From Eutreptiella sp. 'Long Island Sound 2002' (taxonomy: Eukaryota; Euglenozoa; Euglenophyceae; Eutreptiales; Eutreptiaceae): DNA of 64,000 nucleotides. This document shows positions 55,001-62,511 of the stretch, in pieces. The stretch spans positions 22,596,486-22,660,485 of the forward strand of contig OZ038398.1 of the NCBI GenBank assembly GCA_964036045.1, written 5' to 3'. Each line of letters starts with the position of its first letter. Positions within the stretch are counted from its first letter, which is position 1. The position numbers were made by a program, and so were the translations under genes. The notes under the pieces were generated by a model. That model made no database searches. It was given only the letters and a program-made list of their open reading frames with translations, and was not told where the DNA came from.

Positions 55001-55770
55001 CGGACCATGTTCCCGAAGGACCGGAACATGTTCCGGAAGCGCCGGAACATGTTCCGGAGGGACCGGAACATGTTCCGGAAGCGCCGGAACATGTTCCGCA
55101 AGGACCGGAACATGTTCCGGAAGCGCCGGAACATGTTCCGGAGGGACCGGAACATGTTCCGGAAGCACCGGAACATGTTCCGGAAGCACTGGAACATGTT
55201 CCGGAAGCACCGGAACATGTTCCGGAAGGACCGGAACATGTTTCGGAAGCGCCGGAACATGTTCCGGAGGGACCGGAACATGTTCCGGAAGCACCGGAAC
55301 ATGTTCCGGAAGCACCGGAACATGTTCCGGAAGCGCCGGAACATGTTCCGGAAGGACCAGAACATGTTCCGGAAGCGCCGGAACATGTTCCGGAAGCGCC
55401 GGAACATGTTCCGGAAGCACCGGAACATGTTTCGGAGGCACCGGAACATGTTCCGGAATCGCCGGAACATGTTCCGGAAGCACCGGAACATGTTCCGGAA
55501 GCACCGGAACATGTTCCGGAAGGACCGGAACATGTTCTGGAAGCGCCGGAAAATCTTCCGGAGGGATCGGAACATGTTCTGGAAGCGCCGGAACATGTTC
55601 CGGAAGGACGGGAACATGTTCCGGAAGGACCGGAACATGTTCCGCAAGCACCGGAACATGTTCCGGAAGGACCGGAACATGTTCCGGAATGACCGGAACA
55701 TGTTCCGGAAGCGCCGGAACATGTTCCGGAGGGACCGGAACATGTTCCGGAAGCGCCGGAGCATGTTCCG
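52030..55770. repeat. Higher-order repeat, about 2.0-2.2-kb offset
   Basis: The block opening with GATGCTTCCGG and GTTCTGAAAGCACC at about 52036 recurs at 54229 (offset 2,193), with a shorter copy at about 54720. The monomer AATGACCGG is at about 53654 and 55688 (offset 2,034). Runs with CCGGAAAATCTTCCGG and GTTCCGCAAG monomers fall in the same order in both copies. The difference between offsets reflects gain or loss of monomers between markers. Confidence 0.75.
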
Positions 55771-56149
55771 GAAGCACCGGAACATGTTCCGGAAGCGCCG
55801 GAACATGTTCCGGAAGCACCGGAACATGTTCCGGAAGCACCGGAACATGTTCCGGAAGCACCGGAACATGTTCCGGAAGCGCCGGAACATGTTCCGGAAG
55901 CACCGGAACATGTTCCGGAAGCGCCGGAACATGTTCGGGAAGCGCCAGAACATGTTCCGGAAGGACCGGAACATGTTCCGGAAGGACCGGAACATGATCC
56001 GGAAGCGCCGGAACATGTTCCGGAAGCACCGGAACATGTTCCGGAAGCGCCGGAACATGTTCCGGAAGCGCCGGAACATGTTCCGGAAGGACCGGAACAT
56101 GTTCCGGAAGCGCCGGAACATGTTCCGGAAGCGCCGGAACATGTTCCAG

Positions 56150-56885
56150 AAGGACCGTAACATGTTCCGGAAGCGCCGGAACATGTTCCGGTCCTTCCGA
56201 AACATGTTCCGGCGCTTCCGGAAGGACCGGAACATGTTCCAGAAGGACCGGAACATGTTCCAGAAGGACCGGAACATGTTCCGGTGCTTCCGGAACATGT
56301 TCCGGCGCTTCCGGAACATGTTCCGGAGGGACCGGAACATGTTCCGGAAGCGCCGGAGCATGTTCCGGAAGCACCGGAACATGTTCCGGAAGCGCCGGAA
56401 CATGTTCCGGAAGCACCGGAACATGTTCCGGAAGCACCGGAACATGTTCCGGAAGCACCGGAACATGTTCCGGAAGCGCCGGAACATGTTCGGGAAGCGC
56501 CAGAACATGTTCCGGAAGGACCGGAACATGTTCCGGAAGGACCGGAACATGATCCGGAAGCGCCGGAACATGTTCCGGAAGCACCGGAACATGTTCCGGA
56601 AGCGCCGGAACATGTTCCGGAAGCGCCGGAACATGTTCCGGAAGGACCGGAACATGTTCCGGAAGCGCCGGAACATGTTCCGGAAGCGCCGGAACATGTT
56701 CCAGAAGGACCGTAACATGTTCCGGAAGCGCCGGAACATGTTCCGGTCCTTCCGAAACATGTTCCGGCGCTTCCGGAAGGACCGGAACATGTTCCAGAAG
56801 GACCGGAACATGTTCCAGAAGGACCGGAACATGTTCCGGTGCTTCCGGAACATGTTCCGGCGCTTCCGGAACATGTTCCGGAATC
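56150..56885. repeat. Tandem duplication, 555-597-bp offset
   Basis: A CCGGAGCATG core at about 55758 matches 56355 (offset 597). An inverted TGCTT linker at about 56285 matches 56840 (offset 555). The two offsets differ by 42 bp, exactly two monomers. Both copies carry the linker-inversion module and TTCCAGAAGG monomers. This segment leads directly into the composite RT-bearing repeat. Confidence 0.75.
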
Positions 56886-56985
56886 GCCGGAACATGTTCC
56901 GGAAGCGCCGGAACATGTTCCGGAAGGGAAGGACCGGAACATGTTGCAGAAGCACGGGAACATGTTCCGGAAGCGCCGGATCATG
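56840..56985 (+). repeat. 146-bp inverted satellite arm, left partner
   Basis: Linkers in order are TGCTT, CGCTT, AATCG, AAGCG, a 10-nt fused linker AAGGGAAGGA, AAGCA and AAGCG, ending in CCGGATCATG. The same order reads on the minus strand of 58200-58345, also 146 bp. The 10-nt fused linker makes chance agreement unlikely. It differs from its partner at a few bases, e.g. GTTGCAGAAGCACGGG here. Confidence 0.8.
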
Positions 56986-58199
56986 TTCCGGAAGCGCCGG
57001 AACATGTTCCGGAAGGACCGGAACATGTTCCGGAAGGACCGGAACATGTTCCGGAAGCACCGGAACATGTTCCGGAAGCACCGGAACATGTTCCGGAAGC
57101 ACCGGAACATGTTCTGGAAGCGCCGGAACATGTTCCGGAAGCGCCGGAACATGTTCCGGAAGGACCGGAACATGTTCTGGAAGCGCCGGAACATGTTCCG
57201 GAGGCACCGGAACATGTTCCGGAATCGCCGGAACATGTTCCGGAAGCACCGGAACATGTTCCGGAAGCGCCGGAACATGTTCTGGAAGCGCCGGAACATG
57301 TTCTGGAAGCACCGGAACATGTTCCGGAAGCACCGGAACATGTTCCGGAAGCACCGGAACATGTTCCGGAAGCGCCGGAACATGTTCCGGAAGGACCGGA
57401 ACATGTTCCGGAAGCGCCTGAACATGTTCTGGAAGCGCCGGAACATGTTCCGGAAGCGCCGGAACATGTTCCGGAGGCACCGGAACATGTTCCGGAATCG
57501 CCGGAACATGTTCCGGAAGCACCGGAACATGTTCCGGAAGCACCGGAACATGTTCCGGAAGCACCGGAACATGTTCCGAAAGGACCGGAACATGTTCCGG
57601 AAGCGCCGGAAAATGTTCCGGAGGGATGGGAAGATGTTCCGGAAGCGCCGGAACATGTTCCGGAAGGACCGGAACATGTTCCGGAAGGACCGGAACATGT
57701 TCCGCAAGCACCGGAACATGTTCCGGAAGGACCGGAACATGTTCCGCAAGCACCGGAACATGTTCCGGAAGCACCGGAACATGTTCCGGAAGCGCCGGAA
57801 CATGTTCCGGAAGCACCGGAACATGTTCCGGAAGGACCGGAACATGTTCCGGAAGCGCCGGAACATGTTCCGGAGGGACCGGAACATGTTCCGGAAGCGC
57901 CGGAACATGTTCCGGAAGGACCGGAACATGTTCCGGAAGCGCCGGAACATGTTCCGGAAGCGCCGGAACATGTTCCGGAAGCACCGGAACATGTTCCGGA
58001 AGCGCCGGAACATGTTCCGGAAGCACCGGAACATGTTCCGGAGGCACCGGAACATGTTCCGGAAGCGCCGGAACATGTTCCGGAAGCGGCGGAACATGTT
58101 CCGGAAGGACCGTAACATGTTCCGGAAGCGCCGGAACATGTTCCGGTCCTTCCAAAACATGTTCCGGCGCTTCCGGAACATGTTCCGGCGCTTCCGGAA

Positions 58200-58345
58200 C
58201 ATGATCCGGCGCTTCCGGAACATGTTCCGGTGCTTCCGGAACATGTTCCGGTCCTTCCCTTCCGGAACATGTTCCGGCGCTTCCGGAACATGTTCCGGCG
58301 ATTCTGGAACATGTTCCGGAAGCGCCGGAACATGTTCCGGAAGCA
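58200..58345 (-). repeat. 146-bp inverted satellite arm left of cassette 1
   Basis: Reverse-complement partner of 56840-56985 and of 59821-59966. On the plus strand it reads CATGATCC, CGCTT, TGCTT, the inverse fused linker TCCTTCCCTT (58252-58261), CGCTT, CGATT, AAGCG, AAGCA. It ends 30 bp from the cassette edge. With 59821-59966 it forms an inverted pair flanking cassette 1. Confidence 0.8.
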
Positions 58346-58372
58346 CCGGAACATGTTCCGGCGCTTCCGGAA

Positions 58373-58375
58373 CAT
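58373..58375. other. Possible target-site duplication CAT, left of cassette 1
   Basis: The satellite palindrome stops after CCGGAACAT here and resumes as CATGTTCCGG at 59528. Removing the cassette and one CAT restores a perfect CCGGAACATGTTCCGG, so the insertion lies at the dyad centre with CAT duplicated. Three bases is short, so chance overlap is possible. Confidence 0.5.
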
Positions 58376-58634
58376 TCACAAAATGTTTGACCGCTTGGTT
58401 GGTTTCACCTCCCGATGATTTTGCACCCAGGAAACCTTGACGATCTCAACAATGTGCAAAGCGGGGTATATGGCACCAAATCACAAATTTAGATCAATCA
58501 AATGAACATGTTTCGGGCTAGTCGCCCCTCCTCAGCTGTAAGAGTAGAGAAAGACAAACCATTGCAAAGCATCCCACCAAAGTAATGGGAATGACAGAAA
58601 AAATAGATACAGCGAACAACAATCGAAACACAAA
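58376..58634 (-). other. 3' non-coding part of retroelement, copy 1
   Basis: About 259 bp follow the RT stop on the minus strand up to the satellite. A 60-codon frame (58498-58680, minus) overlaps the RT end in another frame. It changes Y to F between the two copies and resembles nothing I recognise, so it is not called a gene. The stretch contains the hammerhead-like segment at 58504-58535 and otherwise shows no repeat or terminator. Confidence 0.6.
58504..58535 (-). ncRNA. Hammerhead-ribozyme-like core, copy 1
   Basis: On the minus strand this reads CTGAGGA (58535-58529), then GGGGCGACTAGCCC, then GAAA (58514-58511), then CATGTTC. CTGAGGA fits the hammerhead box CUGANGA, and GAAA fits the second conserved strand. 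The bases between can pair GGGC with GCCC around a GACTA loop as stem II. ACATGT could act as a very short stem III with GUU as the cleavage triplet, which would need a dimeric fold since it leaves no loop. I cannot find a convincing stem I: TTACAG upstream against CATTTG downstream pairs poorly. Penelope-like elements are known to carry hammerhead motifs, which makes the position plausible. A degraded relative or chance match remains possible. Confidence 0.35.
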
Positions 58635-59528
58635 TTAAATATCGGGAGCACAGGCCTTCCTCAGCGCGCGCGTGCGCCACCCATGAAATAATTTCCCCAA
58701 GTTAGGTGGCGGTTGCAACGTAGCAAATAATTGTACATCCGGAAGGAAAGACAAATTATTCACAAACCCTCTCACGACTCTCGAAAAAGAAATCGGGATG
58801 GCGCTGTGATGTGGGGCACGGAAGGCGTGTATCCTTGATCTTTTCTTTTCATGTGACTTCGGGTTGATGTACTTAGGCTTGTCATTCCAAGAAAACTTTG
58901 GCTTTGTGGTGAGGGAGGGGGGGTAGCCCCATCTAATGATTGCACCTCTCAGTCGCTCCCAAGAAATCTTGTAGTAGCTCTCGTGCGAGCACAATCTCAA
59001 AAAACGGATGCACTCCCCCCCCACCCAACCTTCCTTGACACTCCTTGGGGTGTTGGAGTGCCAAGGAATGTAGAGGGCCGAATGTGTGGGTTTCCAGTAC
59101 ACACTGTGCCTAAGTGGGTGTAAGGTGATAAACAATACATCCAAAAAAGGAACGTGTGCCACCACCCCTCTTTGTAGGATGTCAAAAGTCAGGTTTGGGG
59201 GATAAATTGACTTCAAAAGGGAGTCCAAAGAGGGCCCCATATTTTTTGGATGGAACATAAGACCATCGTCGATGAATCTCATGAGTTTGATTGATGGGTG
59301 TAGATGTAGCTTTAGTCTTTCATAAAACCGAAGTACTAACGTACTCCATGTTGGTGCAGCATTAGTCCCCATCGCCCATCCCGTCAATTGTTGAAATATC
59401 CCCACCCCCGGATTATCGAAAATGCAGTGTGTATACACCACATTTAGCAATAGTTCACCAATGGTCAACGACTCGGTGTACTCAATACTTAGAAATGGGA
59501 AATGGACACAATGTGTTTCCCATCTCTC
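58635..59528 (-). pseudogene. 5'-truncated reverse transcriptase (Penelope-like), copy 1
   Basis: About 297 residues plus TAA, read from the cassette edge. The palm block QQLTGWAMGTNAAP is at residues 46-59 and the catalytic box RFIDDG at 84-89, with the paired aspartates D87 and D88 (FIDD, a variant of YIDD). FLDVLF (128-133) and YWKPTHS (144-150) follow, then HSNTPRSVK (157-165), IRFLRLCS (174-181) and RWGYP (199-203). This order, with KPT-, LR-CS- and RGYP-like blocks after the catalytic box, is what I know from Penelope-like RTs and their thumb. The fingers, motif A aspartate and any GIY-YIG nuclease are missing, so it cannot be active alone. There is no stop within the fragment. The frame continues upstream into EHVPVLP-type satellite codons, giving an 833-codon fused frame to 61136 that is probably fortuitous. 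Confidence 0.75.
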
Positions 59529-59820
59529 ATGTTCCGGAAGCACCGGAACATGTTCCGGAGCGCGCCGGAACATGTTCCGGAAGCGCCGGAACATGTTCCG
59601 GAAGCACCGGAACATGTTCCGGAGGCACCGGAACATGTTCCGGAAGCGCCGGAACATGTTCCGGAAGCGCCGGAACATGTTCCGGAAGGACCGTAACATG
59701 TTCCGGAAGGACCGTAACATGTTCCGGAAGCGCCGGAACATGTTCCGGTCCTTCCGAAACATGTTCCGGCGCTTCCGGAAGGACCGGAACATGTTCCGGA
59801 AGCACCGGAACATGTTCCGG

Positions 59821-59966
59821 TGCTTCCGGAACATGTTCCGGCGCTTCCGGAACATGTTCCGGAATCGCCGGAACATGTTCCGGAAGCGCCGGAACATGTT
59901 CCGGAAGGGAAGGACCGGAACATGTTCCGGAAGCACCGGAACATGTTCCGGAAGCGCCGGATCATG
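59821..59966 (+). repeat. 146-bp inverted satellite arm right of cassette 1
   Basis: Same linker order as 56840-56985 at an offset of exactly 2,981 bp, including the fused AAGGGAAGGA linker and terminal CCGGATCATG. It is the inverted partner of 58200-58345 across cassette 1, 294 bp from the cassette edge, and of 61181-61326 across the intervening satellite. Confidence 0.8.
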
Positions 59967-61180
59967 TTCCGGAAGCGCCGTAACATGTTCCGGAAGCGCC
60001 GGAACATGTTCCGGAAGGACCAGAACATGTTCCGGAAGGACCGGAACATGTTCCGGAAGCACCGGAACATGTTCCGGAAGCGCCGGAACATGTTCCGGAA
60101 GGACCGGAACATGTTCCGGAAGCACCGGAACATGTTCCGGAAGCGCCAGAAAATGTTCCGGAAGCGCCGGAACATGTTCGGGAAGCGCCGGAACATGTTC
60201 CAGAAGCACCGGAACATGTTCCGGAAGCGCCGGAACATGTTCCGGAAGGACCGGAACATGTTCCGGAAGCGCCGGAACATGTTCTGGAAGCGCCGGAACA
60301 TTTTCCGGAAGCGCCGGAACATGTTCCGGAAGCGCCGGAACATGTTCCGGAAGCGCCGGAACATGTTCCGGAAGCACCGGAACATGTTCCGGAAGCACCG
60401 GAACATGTTCCGGAAGCACCGGAACATGTTCCGGAAGCGCCGGACCATGTTCCGGAAGCGCCGGACCATGTTCCGGAAGCGCCGGACCATGTTCCGGAAG
60501 CGCCAGAACATGTTCCGGAAGCGCCGGAACATGTTCCGGAAACACAAGAACATGTTCCGGAAGCACCGGAACATGTTCCGGAAGCGCCGGAACATGTTCC
60601 GGAAGCGCCGGAACATGTTCCGGAAGGACCGGAACATGTTCCGGAAGCGCCGGAACATGTTCCGGAAGCGCCGGAACATGTTCCGGAAGCGCCGGAACAT
60701 GTTCCGGAAGCACCGGAACATGTTCCGGAAGCACCGGAACATGTTCCGGAAGCACCGGAACATGTTCCGGAAGGACCGGAACATGTTCCGGAAGCGCCGG
60801 AACATGTTCCGGAAGGACCGGAACATGTTCCGGAAGCACCGGAACATGTTCTGGAAGCGCCGGAACATGTTCCGGAAGCGCCGGACCATGTTCCGGAAGC
60901 GCCAGAACATGTTCCGGAAGCACACAAACATGTTCCGGAAGCGCCGGAACATGTTCCGGAAGCACCGGAACATGTTCCGGAAGCGCCGGAACATGTTCCG
61001 GAAGCACCGGAACATGTTCCGGAGGCACCGGAACACGTTCCGGAAGCGCCGGAACATGTTCCGGAAGCGGCGGAACATGTTCCGGAAGGACCGTAACATG
61101 TTCCGGAAGCGCCGGAACATGTTCCGGTCCTTCCAAAACATGTTCCGGCGCTTCCGGAACATGTTCCGGCGCTTCCGGAA

Positions 61181-61326
61181 CATGATCCGGCGCTTCCGGA
61201 ACATGTTCCGGTGCTTCCGGAACATGTTCCGGTCCTTCCCTTCCGGAACATGTTCCGGCGCTTCCGGAACATGTTCCGGCGATTCTGGAACATGTTCCGG
61301 AAGATCCGGAACATGTTCCGGAAGCA
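61181..61326 (-). repeat. 146-bp inverted satellite arm left of cassette 2
   Basis: Copy of 58200-58345 shifted by 2,981 bp. One linker near its outer end reads AAGAT (about 61299) instead of AAGCG. On the far side of cassette 2 the matching arm at 62844-62926 has lost three monomers (TGCTT, AATCG, AAGCG, the fused linker, then CCGGATCATG), leaving 83 bp. Confidence 0.75.
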
Positions 61327-61356
61327 CCGGAACATGTTCCGGCGCTTCCGGAACAT

Positions 61357-62508
61357 TCACAAAATGTTTGACCGCTTGGTTGGTTTCACCTCCCGATGAT
61401 TTTGCACCCAGGAAACCTTGACGATCTCAACAATGTGCAAAGCGGGGTATATGGCACCAAATCACAAATTTAGATCAATCAAATGAACATGTTTCGGGCT
61501 AGTCGCCCCTCCTCAGCTGTAAGAGTAGAGAAAGACAAACCATTGCAAAGCATCCCACCAAAGTAATGGGAATGACAGAAAAAAAAGATACAGCGAACAA
61601 CAATCGAAACACAAATTAAATATCGGGAGCACAGGCCTTCCTCAGCGCGCGCGTGCGCCACCCATGAAATAATTTCCCCAAGTTAGGTGGCGGTTGCAAC
61701 GTAGCAAATAATTGTACATCCGGAAGGAAAGACAAATTATTCACAAACCCTCTCACGACTCTCGAAAAAGAAATCGGGATGGCGCTGTGATGTGGGGCAC
61801 GGAAGGCGTGTATCCTTGATCTTTTCTTTTCATGTGACTTCGGGTTGATGTACTTAGGCTTGTCATTCCAAGAAAACTTTGGCTTTGTGGTGAGGGAGGG
61901 GGGGTAGCCCCATCTAATGATTGCACCTCTCAGTCGCTCCCAAGAAATCTTGTAGTAGCTCTCGTGCGAGCACAATCTCAAAAAACGGATGCACTCCCCC
62001 CCCACCCAACCTTCCTTGACACTCCTTGGGGTGTTGGAGTGCCAAGGAATGTAGAGGGCCGAATGTGTGGGTTTCCAGTACACACTGTGCCTAAGTGGGT
62101 GTAAGGTGATAAACAATACATCCAAAAAAGGAACGTGTGCCACCACCCCTCTTTGTAGGATGTCAAAAGTCAGGTTTGGGGGATAAATTGACTTCAAAAG
62201 GGAGTCCAAAGAGGGCCCCATATTTTTTGGATGGAACATAAGACCATCGTCGATGAATCTCATGAGTTTGATTGATGGGTGTAGATGTAGCTTTAGTCTT
62301 TCATAAAACCGAAGTACTAACGTACTCCATGTTGGTGCAGCATTAGTCCCCATCGCCCATCCCGTCAATTGTTGAAATATCCCCACCCCCGGATTATCGA
62401 AAATGCAGTGTGTATACACCACATTTAGCAATAGTTCACCAATGGTCAACGACTCGGTGTACTCAATACTTAGAAATGGGAAATGGACACAATGTGTTTC
62501 CCATCTCT
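61357..62508 (-). mobile_element. Truncated Penelope-like retroelement fragment, copy 2
   Basis: Copy of 58376-59527 at an offset of 2,981 bp with no length change. I found one substitution, A at 61585 for T at 58604, in the 3' non-coding part. It is also bounded by CCGGAACAT on the left and CATGTTCCGG on the right, so it sits at the same point in the monomer. Near identity means recent duplication or continuing homogenisation. Confidence 0.75.
61485..61516 (-). ncRNA. Hammerhead-ribozyme-like core, copy 2
   Basis: Identical to 58504-58535: CTGAGGA box, GGGC/GCCC stem with GACTA loop, then GAAA and CATGTTC. It has the same weakness: no convincing stem I and no loop on stem III. It adds no independent support because the whole cassette is duplicated. 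Confidence 0.35.
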
Positions 62509-62509
62509 C
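61616..62509 (-). pseudogene. 5'-truncated reverse transcriptase (Penelope-like), copy 2
   Basis: The translation appears identical to copy 1, with MGTNAAP, FIDD, KPTHS, RFLRLCS and RWGYP blocks in the same places and the same TAA. The open frame continues upstream only to 63022 (468 codons in all, the first 171 or so from satellite), because the satellite there differs. The two copies thus have different fused leaders but the same RT, which argues that the leader is not functional. Confidence 0.75.
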
Positions 62510-62511
62510 AT

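Larger units (their letters stand above)
21811..58375. repeat. 21-bp palindromic satellite, domain 2
   Basis: Same 21-bp unit, with a different variant spectrum. The linkers AATCG, AAGTC, AAGGG and AGGGA become frequent, alongside AAGGA, AAGCG and AAGCA. CCGGATCATG and CATGTCCTGG cores recur, and short patches have inverted linkers (TCCTT, TGCTT, CGCTT). Patches cluster at about 25.52-25.70, 31.02-31.20, 32.22-32.34, 33.60-33.81, 38.59, 43.83, 45.87, 46.88, 50.64, 51.67, 52.04, 53.88, 54.23, 54.48, 54.72, 56.19, 56.28, 56.74, 56.84 and 58.15-58.37 kb. All six frames are open over most of the domain, which yields the roughly 26-kb minus-strand frame noted in the summary. I see no gene, RNA gene or unrelated unique sequence before 58376. 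Confidence 0.97.
58376..59527 (-). mobile_element. Truncated Penelope-like retroelement fragment, copy 1
   Basis: This 1,152-bp non-satellite segment is inserted in one satellite monomer. Read on the minus strand it begins abruptly inside a reverse transcriptase, runs to the RT stop at 58635, then has about 259 bp of 3' sequence ending at the satellite. There is no start codon context, promoter or poly(A)-like tail at the 3' edge. The abrupt 5' end inside the RT fits incomplete target-primed reverse transcription, as in 5'-truncated retroelements. The segment recurs at 61357-62508 with a single difference noticed (T at 58604, A at 61585). Assignment to Penelope-like elements rests on the RT blocks described in the pseudogene entry. 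Another eukaryotic retroelement RT of the same broad type cannot be excluded. Confidence 0.75.
59531..61356. repeat. 21-bp satellite between the two cassettes
   Basis: About 87 monomers of the same palindromic unit. It opens with an irregular GAGCGCGCCGG linker near 59557, then has two CCGTAACATG cores and a linker-inversion module (59713-59785). The 146-bp arm at 59821-59966 follows, then ordinary AAGCG, AAGCA and AAGGA monomers. These include three successive CCGGACCATG cores (about 60440-60490) and ACACAAGAACATG and ACACAAACATG monomers near 60541 and 60921. It ends with inverted linkers at 61129-61350. No gene is seen. Confidence 0.95.

Noticed and set aside
32146-58155. An 8,669-codon minus-strand open frame and many other kilobase-long frames on both strands as protein genes.
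   Set aside because: They are all translations of the 21-bp unit, open in six frames at once, with no start context, no codon bias and frame switches at one-base indels.
58658-58664. A second hammerhead at the end of the RT frame.
   Set aside because: The CTGAGGA box is present, but the following strand reads CGATA instead of CGAAA and no clear stem II forms.
58498-58680. A 60-codon minus-strand frame after the RT (and its copy at 61479-61661).
   Set aside because: It overlaps the RT end and the hammerhead-like segment, has no recognisable domain and differs by one residue between copies. No evidence for coding.
59422-59700. Plus-strand frames starting in the cassette (59422, 59429, 59502) and their copies near 62403-62483.
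   Set aside because: They are antisense to the RT and run straight into satellite heptads.
58635-61136. An 833-codon fusion of satellite heptads to the RT as a real gene.
   Set aside because: The second cassette has a different upstream satellite frame (to 63022) joined to the same RT, and the RT starts mid-domain, so the fusion is a chance open frame.
58376-62508. The second cassette as an assembly duplication.
   Set aside because: The satellite between the cassettes differs from the block left of the first cassette, and the cassettes differ at one base, which favours a real tandem duplication. Reads were not available to prove it.
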